Shown here in pieces: positions 37,458 to 45,970 of a stretch of 64,000 nt of DNA. Origin of the DNA: Streptomyces sp. S.PNR 29 (lineage in GTDB: Bacteria; Actinomycetota; Actinomycetes; Streptomycetales; Streptomycetaceae); contig NZ_JANUQM010000003.1 in assembly GCF_030386795.1 (NCBI RefSeq), positions 558,001-622,000 on the forward strand. The letters are read 5' to 3'. The notes beneath the pieces were generated by a model. It saw only the letters and a list, made by a program, of their open reading frames with translations. It was not told the DNA's origin and did not search any database. How positions within the stretch are numbered: the first letter of the stretch is position 1; each line of letters starts with the position of its first letter. A program made the translations under genes and the position numbers.

Positions 37458-39290
37458 ATGACGACATTCGCCAGCGGCACCGACACCCTCACGCGCGACG
37501 CGCTGACGGTCCTCCAACCCGGCTTCACCGGCACCACCGCCCCCGACTGGCTGCTGCGCCGGCTCGGCGAGGGCCTGGCCTCCGTCGGCCTGTTCGGCCG
37601 CAACATCGCCTCGCCCGAGCAACTGGCCGCCCTGACGGCACAGCTGCGTGCCGAACGCGACGACGTCCTGGTCGCGATCGACGAGGAGGGCGGCGACGTC
37701 ACGCGCCTGGAGGTACGGACCGGTTCCTCCTTCCCCGGCAACCACGCGCTGGGCGCGGTGGACGACGTGGAGCTGACCAGGGACGTTGCCTTCGAACTCG
37801 GCCGGCGTCTGGCTGCCTGCGGGGTGAACCTCAACTGGGCCCCGTCCGCCGACGTGAACTCCGACCCGGAGAACCCGGTGATCGGCGTCCGCTCCTTCGG
37901 CGCCGACCCCGACCTCGTCGCGCGCCACACCGCCGCCTATGTCACCGGCCTGCAGTCCGCCGGAGTCGCGGCCTGCACCAAACACTTCCCGGGCCACGGC
38001 GACACGGCCGTCGACTCCCACCATGCCCTGCCCCGCATCGGCGTGGACCCCTCGGTGCTGGCCGAACGGGAACTGGCCCCGTTCCGCGCGGCGATAGCCG
38101 CCGGCACCCGCGCGATGATGAGCGCCCACATCCTGGTCCCCGCCCTGGACTCCGACCGCCCGGCGACCCTGTCCCGCCGGATCCTGACCGAGCTGCTCCG
38201 CGGCGAACTCGGCTACGACGGCCTGATCGTCACCGACGGCATGGAGATGCAGGCCGTCGCCGCCACCTACGGCATCGAACGCGGCAGCGTCCTCGCCATC
38301 GCGGCCGGCGCCGACGCCATCTGCGTGGGCGGCGGCCTGGCGGACGACGAGACGGTACGGCGGCTGCGCGACGCCCTGGTCGCGGCGGTCCGCTCGGGCG
38401 AGCTGCCGGAGGAACGCCTCGCCGACGCGGCGGCCCGCGTACGGGCACTGGCCCACTGGACCACCACAGCCGGGCGCCCGTCCCCGGACACCGCCGACGA
38501 CGAGGTGGGCCTGCGCGCGGCGCGACGAGCGCTGAAGGTCACGGGGCCGACGGGCACGGGCACGCGGAGCACTGGCGGGGAGGACACCGACGCGAACGGG
38601 GCGGATGCCGGGGGCACCGACGCCAAGGACATCGGCGCCAAGGACACCGGCGCGAAGGCGGCGGGCGCCAGGGGCACTGGCGGGGAGGACCCCGGCGCGA
38701 AGGCGGCGGGCGCCAGCAGGGGCACCGGCGGGAAGGACACCGGCGCGAAAGGCGCAAGCGCCAAGGGCGTCGGCGGGAGGGCCGCCGGTGCGGTGGGCAC
38801 CAGCGACGGGGCCGCCGATGCGGTGGGCACCGCCGGGAGGGCCACCGATGAGATGGGCGTCGGCGGGAGGGTCACCGGTGCGGTGGGCGCCGGCGCGGAC
38901 GGCTTCACCCCGCTCACCGAGCCGCCGTACGTCGCCGCCCTCACCCCCGTCGCCAACATCGCTGTCGGTCACGAGACCCCTTGGGGCGTGGCCGCGGAAC
39001 TCCTCCGCCTGATCCCCGGCACGGAGACGGGCAGCTTCGTGGGCGAGGACGCGGGGATCACGGCGCTGGCGGCGGCGGGGGAGCGGCGAATCGTCGCCGT
39101 CGTCCGTGACGAACACCGTCACCCCTGGATGAGCACCGCCCTCGACACCCTCCTCTCAGCCCGCCCGGACACCATCGTCGTCGAGATGGGCGTCCCACAC
39201 GCCCCATCCCGAGGCGCCCTCCACATCGCCACCCACGGTGCGGCCCGGGTCTGCGGCCGGGCGGCGGCGGAAGTCATCGCGGGGGTGTAG
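37458..39290 (+). CDS. dasD: GH3 beta-N-acetylglucosaminidase DasD with repeat insert
   Basis: A 610-residue glycoside hydrolase family 3 enzyme. The NagZ-type catalytic parts are intact: KHFPGHGDTAVDSHH (about 175-189) with the Asp-His dyad, and the nucleophile D260 in VTDGMEM. It has no signal peptide and should cleave imported chitobiose to GlcNAc in the cytosol. Residues about 366-478 are a low-complexity Gly/Ala/Thr/Lys/Asp insert encoded by degenerate tandem repeats, placed between the barrel and a C-terminal domain (ALTPVANIAVGHETPWGVAAELL). It follows dasC by nine bases, in one operon. Confidence 0.92.
   Translation: MTTFASGTDTLTRDALTVLQPGFTGTTAPDWLLRRLGEGLASVGLFGRNIASPEQLAALTAQLRAERDDVLVAIDEEGGDVTRLEVRTGSSFPGNHALGAVDDVELTRDVAFELGRRLAACGVNLNWAPSADVNSDPENPVIGVRSFGADPDLVARHTAAYVTGLQSAGVAACTKHFPGHGDTAVDSHHALPRIGVDPSVLAERELAPFRAAIAAGTRAMMSAHILVPALDSDRPATLSRRILTELLRGELGYDGLIVTDGMEMQAVAATYGIERGSVLAIAAGADAICVGGGLADDETVRRLRDALVAAVRSGELPEERLADAAARVRALAHWTTTAGRPSPDTADDEVGLRAARRALKVTGPTGTGTRSTGGEDTDANGADAGGTDAKDIGAKDTGAKAAGARGTGGEDPGAKAAGASRGTGGKDTGAKGASAKGVGGRAAGAVGTSDGAADAVGTAGRATDEMGVGGRVTGAVGAGADGFTPLTEPPYVAALTPVANIAVGHETPWGVAAELLRLIPGTETGSFVGEDAGITALAAAGERRIVAVVRDEHRHPWMSTALDTLLSARPDTIVVEMGVPHAPSRGALHIATHGAARVCGRAAAEVIAGV
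38560..38900 (+). repeat. In-frame degenerate tandem repeats in dasD
   Basis: The tract reiterates GGCACCGGCGCGAAGG-like units of about 12-48 bp. The clearest pair is 38649-38693 and 38694-38741, nearly identical apart from a three-base insertion and single changes. Units are multiples of three, so the frame stays open and encodes GTGGxD, GAK and AAGA peptides. Confidence 0.85.
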
Positions 39291-39331
39291 CCGGCGGCCA
39301 GGGCGCTCACGCCAGGCGCGGGCTTCCGTGG

Positions 39332-39545
39332 GGCATGGCACCACCACTCGCGTCGGTCACGGTTCGTGGGCCGGCGCGGGCGGAGCTGGGCTCCAGCCGG
39401 GCGGGGTATGGCACCTCACCGTTCTTCTGGCCGGCCACGGCTCGCGGCACGGCTGGCGGGCCGGCCCAGGCGGGGCATCGTTCTCATGGCCGTATCGCCC
39501 CACCGCTCATGTCAGGCACGGCCGTGGTGCCCGACCCGCCTCAGG
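39332..39545. repeat. Three diverged ~70-bp repeats, non-coding gap
   Basis: The 380-base gap between dasD and nagB contains three blocks starting GGGGCATGGCACC, GGGGTATGGCACC and GGGGCATCGTTCT about 70 bases apart, each followed by a GGyCACGGyTCG-like or GGCACGGCC segment. No gene is visible here. Confidence 0.5.
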
Positions 39546-39672
39546 CAGGCAGGGCCTCGGCAGGGCCACGGCCCGACTGCCCTTCCCCGGCCGACACGCT
39601 GCACCCGCGTCGCGAAGGTGCCGGTCACCCCGCGGGGCGGCCGGGGCCTTCGTGTATCCGGGGGCGGGGGGG

Positions 39673-40458
39673 CTATATCCCCTGCCACTCCGGCTTGTTG
39701 GCGTATGTGTAACGGAAGTAGTCGGCGAGCTTCAGCTTGGACGCGGCGGCCTCGTCGACGATCACTGTCGCGTGCGGATGGAGCTGTAGCGCGGAGGCCG
39801 GGCAGACCGCCGCGACCGGCCCTTCGACGGTCGCGGCGACCGCGTCCGCCTTGCCCTCGCCGGTGGCGAGCAGTACGAGGTGCCGGGCCTCCAGAATCGT
39901 GCCGATGCCCTGCGTGATCACATGGTGCGGCACCTGCTCGATGTCCCCGTCGAAGAAGCGCGCGTTGTCGATCCGGGTCTGCTCGGTCAGCGTCTTGATC
40001 CGGGTCCGCGAGGCCAGCGAGGAGCACGGCTCGTTGAACCCGATGTGCCCGTCCGTCCCGATACCGAGCAGCTGCAGATCCACGCCGCCGGCCTCGGCCA
40101 ACGCCCTGTCGTACGCCTCGCACGCCCCCTGCACGTCCTCAGCGGTCCCGTCGGGCCCCATGAACGCGGCCATCCCTATCCCGAGCGGCTCCAGCACCTC
40201 GCGTCGGAGCACCGAGCGGTACGACTCGGGATGCTCGGCGGGCAGCCCCACGTACTCGTCGAGCTGGGCTATCCGCGCCCGAGAGACATCAACGGCACCC
40301 GACCGCACCTTGGCCGCCAGCGCCTCGTAGACGGGCAGCGGGGTCGAGCCGGTGGCCACGCCGAGCAGGGCGTCGGGCTTGCGCCCGAGCAGCTGCGCCA
40401 TGGCGTCGGCTATGAGCTCGCCACCTGCCTTGGCGTCCGGAACGATGACAACTTCCAC
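39673..40458 (-). CDS. nagB: Glucosamine-6-phosphate deaminase
   Basis: A 261-residue enzyme converting GlcN-6-P to fructose-6-P and ammonia, the exit of the GlcNAc route. Signatures are LGVATGSTPLPVYEAL (about 32-47), LDEYVGL, and the catalytic LLGIGTDGHIGFNEP (about 131-145). It consumes the DasR inducer and sits beside the das operon, with a dre site 52 bases upstream of its start. Expression is therefore expected to be de-repressed together with the transporter. Confidence 0.95.
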   Translation of the reverse strand: MEVVIVPDAKAGGELIADAMAQLLGRKPDALLGVATGSTPLPVYEALAAKVRSGAVDVSRARIAQLDEYVGLPAEHPESYRSVLRREVLEPLGIGMAAFMGPDGTAEDVQGACEAYDRALAEAGGVDLQLLGIGTDGHIGFNEPCSSLASRTRIKTLTEQTRIDNARFFDGDIEQVPHHVITQGIGTILEARHLVLLATGEGKADAVAATVEGPVAAVCPASALQLHPHATVIVDEAAASKLKLADYFRYTYANKPEWQGI

Positions 40459-40509
40459 GCTGGGCCTGCCGATCTGAAGAGGGAACTCAACCGGTATCCG
40501 AGAGGGCTG

Positions 40510-40525
40510 TGTGGTTTAGACCAAT
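40510..40525. promoter_or_regulatory. dre site of nagB
   Basis: TGTGGTTTAGACCAAT matches the dre consensus at about 13 of 16 positions, keeping TAGACCA intact. It lies just upstream of nagB, as reported for S. coelicolor nagB. Confidence 0.78.
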
Positions 40526-40614
40526 CTAACAGAGTCGCATGGTGTGAGCGTGTTGAGCCTGCGCAACGGAAGGGCAACGAAAGGTCGAATTCTCCCCTTT
40601 CGGATCACCGCGGA

Positions 40615-41367
40615 TCACGTCAGGGAACCGCCCGTCGCATCCACCCAGCTTCCCGTGACCCACCGGCCGCCGTCCGAGGCCAGGAACGCCACCACGTCTG
40701 CGACGTCGGCCGGGCTGCCCACCCCGCCCAGAGCGGATATCGCCGCGGCCTTGGCCCAGCCCTCCGCGCTCCCGTGCAGCAGCTCCGCCGTGTTGTCCGT
40801 GTCGATGATGCCGGGCGCCACCGAGTTCACCGTGATGCCTCGGCGTCCCAGCACCTTGGACAGGTCCCGGGAGAAGACGTCCAGGGCGCCCTTCGTCATC
40901 GCGTACGCCATGTTGTCCGGCATCACCGCGGTCCGGGCGAGCCCCGACGAGATGTTGATGACCCGGCCGCCGTCCCGCAATCGCCCCATGCCGTGCTTGA
41001 GGATGAAGAAGGGTGCCTTCACGTTCACCGCGAAGACCTTGTCGTACTCCCGCTCCTCGATCTCCTCGATCGGCCGGGTGTTGCCGATCCCCGCGTTGTT
41101 CACCAGGATGTCCAGCCCGTCCGCGTGCCGGTCGAACTCCTCCCATAGCGCCTCGGCGTCGCCGGGAACGCCCAGCTCCACGCCGATGGTGAACGCCGAA
41201 CCGCCCGCCGCCTCGATCGCGGTGACCGTCTCCTTCGCCGCCGTCTCGTTCCTGCCGTAGTGCACCGCGACCCGCGCCCCGTCGCGCCCCAGTCGCTCGG
41301 CGATCCCTCGCCCGATCCCCCTGCTCGCCCCCGTGACGAGAGCCGTCCTGCCCGTGAGCACGCCCAT
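40615..41367 (-). CDS. Short-chain dehydrogenase/reductase
   Basis: A 250-residue classical SDR. The NAD(P) motif is TGASRGIG (about 12-19), with NNAG (about 90-93), the catalytic Ser in NISSG, and YAMTK (about 155-159). The substrate is unknown. It is divergent from a TetR gene, and two matching palindromes lie between them, so it is very likely the regulator's target. Confidence 0.92.
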   Translation of the reverse strand: MGVLTGRTALVTGASRGIGRGIAERLGRDGARVAVHYGRNETAAKETVTAIEAAGGSAFTIGVELGVPGDAEALWEEFDRHADGLDILVNNAGIGNTRPIEEIEEREYDKVFAVNVKAPFFILKHGMGRLRDGGRVINISSGLARTAVMPDNMAYAMTKGALDVFSRDLSKVLGRRGITVNSVAPGIIDTDNTAELLHGSAEGWAKAAAISALGGVGSPADVADVVAFLASDGGRWVTGSWVDATGGSLT

Positions 41368-41389
41368 GCCTGCGCCCCTTCCAATTTCC

Positions 41390-41449
41390 TAGCGGTCGCT
41401 ACAGAAAGGACCGTACAGCACCCCGCAGACATTTCTCTAGTGCCCGCTA
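41390..41449. promoter_or_regulatory. Twin TetR-type operators
   Basis: TAGCGGTCGCTA (41390-41401) is a perfect 5-2-5 palindrome, and TAGTGCCCGCTA (41438-41449) repeats the pattern 48 bases away. The second abuts TATAAA (41448-41453), a -10 for the TetR gene; the first sits 23 bases from the SDR start. Binding by the divergent TetR protein is inferred. Confidence 0.75.
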
Positions 41450-41486
41450 TAAAATGCACTCCATGGTGAGCAGTGAGGAGACCGGG

Positions 41487-42200
41487 GTGAGTCCCTCGGC
41501 AGCGGCGCGGCCGGAGCCGGACGTCGAGCGAAGCCCGGGCGCTGAGCGAAGGCCGGACGTCGACGCGAAGGTCGAGGTTCAGGCCAGGTCGAAGCCAGGC
41601 CGGTCCGCCGCCAAGCCCCGTGGCCGTCCCCGCTCCTTCGATCGCGCCACCGCCCTGGAGAAGGCCCTCATGGCCTTCTGGGAGCACGGCTACGAGGCGA
41701 CCTCCGTCTCCGATCTCACCCGTGTCATGGACATTGGCACCCCGAGCCTCTATGCGGCCTTCGGCGACAAGCGCTCGCTGTTCGAGGAGGTCGTACGGGA
41801 GTACGGCGCGAAGTACGGCTCCTTCGGTGACCGTGCCCTCGCCGAGGAGCCCACCGCCCGAGCCGCCATAGAGCGGATGTTGCACGAGGCCGCCGTCGAG
41901 TACACGGTCCCCGGCCGTCCGCACGGCTGCCTCGTCATCCACGCGGCCACCAACTGCTCGACTCCCGAGGTCGAGGAGTCCCTGCGGGAGCGGCGCAACG
42001 CCAACATCGCCGCTTTCGAGAGCCGTATCGCAGCCGACGTCGCCGCCGGGGTGCTGCCCCCGGACACCGACGCCGCCGCCCTCGCCCGGCATGCCGGCGC
42101 GATGATCCAGGGGATGTCCCAACAGGCGCGCGACGGCGCGAGCCGCGAGGAACTGAAGGCTCTCGCGGAAATTGCCATGTCCATCTGGCCCCGCTCATGA
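41487..42200 (+). CDS. TetR-family regulator
   Basis: A 237-residue regulator. A disordered, Arg/Glu/Pro-rich N-terminus of about 50 residues ends in PRGRPRSFD, an AT-hook-like start. The helix-turn-helix is in YEATSVSDLTRVMDIGTPSLYAAFGDKRSLFEE. The HGCLVIHAATNCS core resembles the TetR_C subgroup that partners SDR genes. GTG 41487 has GAGGAG six bases upstream; earlier ATGs at 41454 and 41463 abut the -10 and lack a site. It should repress itself and the divergent SDR. Confidence 0.87.
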   Translation: MSPSAAARPEPDVERSPGAERRPDVDAKVEVQARSKPGRSAAKPRGRPRSFDRATALEKALMAFWEHGYEATSVSDLTRVMDIGTPSLYAAFGDKRSLFEEVVREYGAKYGSFGDRALAEEPTARAAIERMLHEAAVEYTVPGRPHGCLVIHAATNCSTPEVEESLRERRNANIAAFESRIAADVAAGVLPPDTDAAALARHAGAMIQGMSQQARDGASREELKALAEIAMSIWPRS

Positions 42201-42611
42201 GCCAACAGGGTTAGTCTTCTTCCTGGTGCTCGGACGTCCGAGTAGTGGGCGGAAAGTGACAACAACAAACATCCCCCAACGCATGGACACGGACAGTGGT
42301 CTAGTCCACAATGTCCACGAGGCGCCTTGTGCGGCGCCCCGCGCAGCACCTCACGCAAGGTGAACGTCAGGCTTCCGCCTTCCCCGCACAGGAGGGCGGA
42401 CCGAGGAACCGGAGCTCTCTGCCCTGACTGCCCCGGGTCCTCATCCTTCGGCCGACCGGGACCGCACACCCCACGGCCGATATTGCTCCGGGCTGCGGTG
42501 CCGGGAGGGTTGAGGGTCCCTCTCAGGCGCCGCGGCCCGCGGGTGTTTTCGGGGTCGTAGGGGTGCCGGCGATTTTCGGACTCGCACATACCCCCAGGTA
42601 CGCTCACAGAC
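42201..42611. other. 410-base intergenic region before the histidine kinase
   Basis: No gene is seen here. The notable element is the dre-like palindrome at 42295. It is nested in a wider inverted repeat, with TGGACA near 42284 mirrored by TGTCCA near 42312. The rest contains only small GC hairpins. Confidence 0.5.
42295..42310. promoter_or_regulatory. dre-like DasR site upstream of the histidine kinase
   Basis: AGTGGTCTAGTCCACA matches 14 of 16 positions of a dre (AGTGGTCTAGACCACT), better than the sites near dasR. It lies about 300 bases before the kinase gene. A DasR effect on this kinase is inferred from sequence alone. Confidence 0.6.
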
Positions 42612-44087
42612 GTGCCCTCCATGAACGAACTCGTACGCCAGCACACCGCCCTCGACGACTCCGACCTCGAGTGGCTCCACCTGCTGGTTTCGGAGTGGCA
42701 ACTCCTCTCCGATCTCTCCTTCGCCGACCTCGTCCTGTGGGTCCCCACCCGCGACGGCACGCGGTACGTTTCCGTCGCCCAGATGCGTCCCAACACCGGC
42801 CCGACCTCGTACCAGGACGACATGGTGGGCCATCTCGTCCCTCGCGGCCGCCGTCCCATGCTGGACGCCGCCCTGGACGAGGGCCGCATCGTGCGCGAGG
42901 GTGACCCGGAGTGGCGCGAGGAGGTTCCGGTCCGTGTCGAGTCGATCCCCGTACGCCGCGAGGGCCGCGTGCTCGGCGTCATCGCGCGCAACACCAACCT
43001 CCTCACCGTGCGCACCCCGAGCCGCCTGGAGCTCACCTACCTGCAGAGCGCCTCGGACCTCGCGCAGATGATCGCGGCCGGCGCCTTCCCGTTCGCGAAC
43101 CAGCAGAAGGACATGGACGCCGCGCCACGCGTGGGCGACGGCCTGATCAGGGTCGACGCGGACGGCATCGTCCAGTACGCCTCCCCGAACGCCCTGTCCG
43201 CCTACCACCGCATGGGCCTCGCCGCCGACCTGGTCGGCCACCACCTCGGCAAGACGACCGCCGAACTCGCGCCCTCCCGTGGCCCGGTGGACGAGGCGCT
43301 CGCCAAGGTCGCCAGCGGCTGGGCGCCCCGCGAGTTCGAGATCGAGGCGAACGACGGGGTGATCCAGTTCCGTGCGATCCCGCTCAAGCCCAAGGGCACA
43401 CGCATCGGTTCGCTCGTCCTGCTCCGCGACGTCACCGAACTGAGGCGACGCGAGCGTGAGTTGATCACCAAGGACGCGACCATCCGCGAGATCCACCACC
43501 GGGTGAAGAACAACCTCCAGACGGTGGCGGCCCTGCTTCGCCTCCAGGCCCGCCGCATCGGCTCCGATCGCGGCCGTGAGGCCCTCGAAGAGGCCGTGCG
43601 CCGGGTCGGGTCGATCGCGATCGTGCACGAGACGCTCTCCCAGAACCTGGACGAGCGCGTGGAGTTCGACGAGATCGCCGACCGGGTGCTGGCGATGGTC
43701 GCCGAGATCTCGCCGGGCAAGGTCACCGGCCGTCGCACCGGCCGCTTCGGCATCCTGGACGCCGAGGTCGCCACACCGCTGTCGATGGTGCTGACCGAGA
43801 TCCTGCAGAACGCCCTGGAGCACGGCTTCCGGGAGGGCGACACCGGTACGGTCGAGGTCTCCGCCGTCCGGGGCGGTACGACGAAGGAGGCCCGGCTCCT
43901 GGTCACCGTCCAGGACGACGGCGTCGGTCTGCCGGAGGGCTTCGATCCGCACACCGCCGGCAACCTCGGCCTGCAGATCGTGCGGACCCTGGTGGAAGGC
44001 GAGTTGGGCGGCACCTTCGACATGGTCCCGGCACCGGAGCGCGGGACCCGGGTGATCCTCGACATCCCGGTGCGGACACACAAATAG
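42612..44087 (+). CDS. PdtaS-like sensor histidine kinase
   Basis: A 491-residue soluble histidine kinase. An N-terminal GAF-like sensor domain (about 1-150) and a PAS domain (about 165-285, DGLIRVDADGIVQYASPNA) precede a HisKA_2 phosphoacceptor (IHHRVKNNLQTVAALLRLQARR, His near 297) and a HATPase_c domain (EILQNALEHGF, DDGVGLPEGF). The same architecture defines mycobacterial PdtaS, which signals to an ANTAR antiterminator; no response regulator is adjacent here. GTG 42612 or ATG 42621 may be the start, and neither has a strong ribosome site. Confidence 0.9.
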   Translation: MPSMNELVRQHTALDDSDLEWLHLLVSEWQLLSDLSFADLVLWVPTRDGTRYVSVAQMRPNTGPTSYQDDMVGHLVPRGRRPMLDAALDEGRIVREGDPEWREEVPVRVESIPVRREGRVLGVIARNTNLLTVRTPSRLELTYLQSASDLAQMIAAGAFPFANQQKDMDAAPRVGDGLIRVDADGIVQYASPNALSAYHRMGLAADLVGHHLGKTTAELAPSRGPVDEALAKVASGWAPREFEIEANDGVIQFRAIPLKPKGTRIGSLVLLRDVTELRRRERELITKDATIREIHHRVKNNLQTVAALLRLQARRIGSDRGREALEEAVRRVGSIAIVHETLSQNLDERVEFDEIADRVLAMVAEISPGKVTGRRTGRFGILDAEVATPLSMVLTEILQNALEHGFREGDTGTVEVSAVRGGTTKEARLLVTVQDDGVGLPEGFDPHTAGNLGLQIVRTLVEGELGGTFDMVPAPERGTRVILDIPVRTHK

Positions 44088-44113
44088 CGCACAAGGCGAG
44101 CGAGCACCGCCGG

Positions 44114-44141
44114 AAGCGGGAAGCGGGAAGCGGGAAGCGGG
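44114..44141. repeat. 7-bp tandem repeat (AAGCGGG)x4
   Basis: Four exact AAGCGGG units follow the histidine-kinase stop by 26 bases. The tract is intergenic, and copy number could vary between strains. Confidence 0.9.
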
Positions 44142-44167
44142 AAACGCCCGGGAAAAGCAAAGAGCCC

Positions 44168-44183
44168 CGGACCAGATGGTCCG
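44168..44183. terminator. Possible small terminator
   Basis: CGGACCA and TGGTCCG form a 7-bp stem with a tight 2-base loop between the convergent kinase and whiB-like genes. Confidence 0.35.
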
Positions 44184-44306
44184 AGGCCAGTGCTCGCTGC
44201 TGCTCTGTCTAAGCGGCGCATCGGGGGTACTGCGCGCTGCGGCTCGGGGGCGGGAGATGCGTACTCGCTGTACGCGCCGCCAAGCTCAGGCTGTTGGGTG
44301 GGTAGG

Positions 44307-44564
44307 TCAGGCGGAGGCCTGACGGGCCCGGTTGCGGGCGGCGCGGCGCTTCATGGCACGGCGCTCGTCCTCGCTGAGACCACCCCAGACGCCGGAGTCC
44401 TGACCGGACTCGAGCGCCCACTGCAGGCACTGCTCGATAACCGGGCAGCGACGGCAAACAGCCTTGGCTTCCTCGATCTGCAGCAGCGCAGGACCGGTGT
44501 TGCCGATGGGGAAGAAGAGCTCGGGGTCTTCCTCGCGGCAAACGGCGTTGTGACGCCAGTCCAT
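44307..44564 (-). CDS. wblE: WhiB-like iron-sulfur regulator WblE
   Basis: An 85-residue Wbl protein. Four cysteines (C9, C37, C40, C46) ligate a [4Fe-4S] cluster; the GVWGGLSEDER beta-turn and the basic tail KRRAARNRARQ follow. Size, sequence and position match S. coelicolor wblE (recall). Wbl proteins modulate sigma-HrdB promoters. AAGGAGAGG lies upstream of the ATG. A long upstream region of over 300 bases hints at complex regulation. Confidence 0.93.
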   Translation of the reverse strand: MDWRHNAVCREEDPELFFPIGNTGPALLQIEEAKAVCRRCPVIEQCLQWALESGQDSGVWGGLSEDERRAMKRRAARNRARQASA

Positions 44565-44885
44565 GGCTGCTACCTCTCCTTGGATATTACGTGCAGGTTG
44601 CTTGTGAATGTGAACGCTTTCACGAATCCCTCAACAAGTGAAGGGCCGACCACCAGGTAGCCCTGGCGTGGTCCTGTGATGTGAAGAGGGGTTCCGGTGA
44701 TCTGTGGAGGCCGGTGGTGCGGGCCGTCCCGATCGCCACGTAGAGACTCGCAAACCTCAGCGGCGGATACAAGCCCTTCCGGAAAGTTTTTTTTGATTCT
44801 TCGGTGTCGACTAGGTCACAGCCGTACTTCCATGGGGTGGATCCTGGCCTAAACGTTCGAGTGAAAGGACTTTAGCCCCTTCTGC
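44565..44885 (-). promoter_or_regulatory. wblE upstream region with a LacI-like dyad
   Basis: This 320-base gap has no gene. GTGAACGCTTTCAC (44610-44623) has 5-bp arms around AGCG and resembles LacI-family operators centred on CG. It would lie in the wblE leader, 46 bases from the ATG. A run of eight T residues around 44787 is unusual for this GC-rich genome. The promoter itself is not identified. Confidence 0.4.
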
Positions 44886-45854
44886 TCACACAATCACACG
44901 CAGTGCACGGCGTACGCCTGTGAACGTCACGCTGGTACGCAGTCCGAGGTGGTCACCGTCCATCTGGAGGGGCAGCGGAGCCTTCGAATGCAAGGTGAAC
45001 TCGGTGAGGTCGTGCAGCGAGACCGCGTGCCTGCCCCGGGGGCCACGCTCGGGGGACGAAGTGAGCAACTGGGTGCCATACCGGGCAACCGCGGCCGAGG
45101 AGAGGCGGCTGAGACCGAAGATGTCGAGGCCGGTATCGAACGAGGCCTTAGGCGACGCGTAGATCGGGCGATTACCCAGAAACGTCCAGGGCGAGGTGTT
45201 CGAGACTATGGACAGGACGAGATCGGTGATCGGTTCCTCACCGGCCCGCTCCAACGTGATCGTGCCGTGCCGGCGGTTCGGCTCGCCGAGCAGTTGACGC
45301 ACTACCTGGCGTACGTAAAGAGCGTGTGTGGATTTCTTGCCGCGCTCGCGGTGCTGCTCCACCCGCCCGACCACCCCGGCGTCGAAGCCCAGCCCCGCGT
45401 TGAAGGTGAACCAGCGGGCCGGGACCGCCTCGTCGTCCGTGCCCGGCGTGCCCGAGGCCAGGCCCAGCCCGACCGTACGTTCGCTGCTCTCACGCAGCGC
45501 GTCGAGCAGGGCGCCGGTGGCCTCGACGGCGTCATTGGGCAGACCCAGCGCGCGGGCGAAGACGTTGGTGGAGCCGCCGGGAACCACGGCGAGCCCCGGC
45601 AGGTGTGCCGGGTCGGGGCCGGCGTGCAGCAGGCCGTTGACCACCTCGTTGACCGTGCCGTCGCCGCCGAGGGCCACGACCAGGTCTATGTCCTCGCTCT
45701 CCGCCGCCTGCCGGCCCAGGTCGCGCGCGTGGCCGCGGTACTCGGTGGTGACCGCCTCCAGCTTCATCTCGCTCGCGAGCGCGTGAATCAGGACTTCGCG
45801 CGTACGTGCGCTTGTGGTGGTTGCCGCCGGGTTGACCACGAGAAGTGCACGCAT
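44886..45854 (-). CDS. Diacylglycerol kinase-family lipid kinase
   Basis: A 322-residue DAGK-catalytic-domain protein. VVNPAATTT opens the fold; LGGDGTVNEVVNGL (about 62-75) is the GGDGT nucleotide motif, and VVPGGSTNVFARALGLP follows. The C-terminal beta domain ends in QMDGDHLG. Such enzymes phosphorylate diacylglycerol or related lipids; the exact lipid is unknown. The start MRALLVVNP is fixed by the fold. Confidence 0.9.
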   Translation of the reverse strand: MRALLVVNPAATTTSARTREVLIHALASEMKLEAVTTEYRGHARDLGRQAAESEDIDLVVALGGDGTVNEVVNGLLHAGPDPAHLPGLAVVPGGSTNVFARALGLPNDAVEATGALLDALRESSERTVGLGLASGTPGTDDEAVPARWFTFNAGLGFDAGVVGRVEQHRERGKKSTHALYVRQVVRQLLGEPNRRHGTITLERAGEEPITDLVLSIVSNTSPWTFLGNRPIYASPKASFDTGLDIFGLSRLSSAAVARYGTQLLTSSPERGPRGRHAVSLHDLTEFTLHSKAPLPLQMDGDHLGLRTSVTFTGVRRALRVIV

Positions 45855-45970
45855 GGTGTGCAGAGTACCTACTGGGCGGTACCGGGCACAGGGCGAGGTA
45901 GGGATCGGGTAAGAGATCGCCGCGTGAGGCTCACCACGGGGGTCTGAACGGCGAGGGCTACTCTTCAAGG

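Noticed and set aside
44114..44141. A CRISPR-like or functional array at the AAGCGGG repeats.
   Set aside because: Units are 7 bp, have no spacers and no cas genes are nearby. It is a simple tandem repeat.
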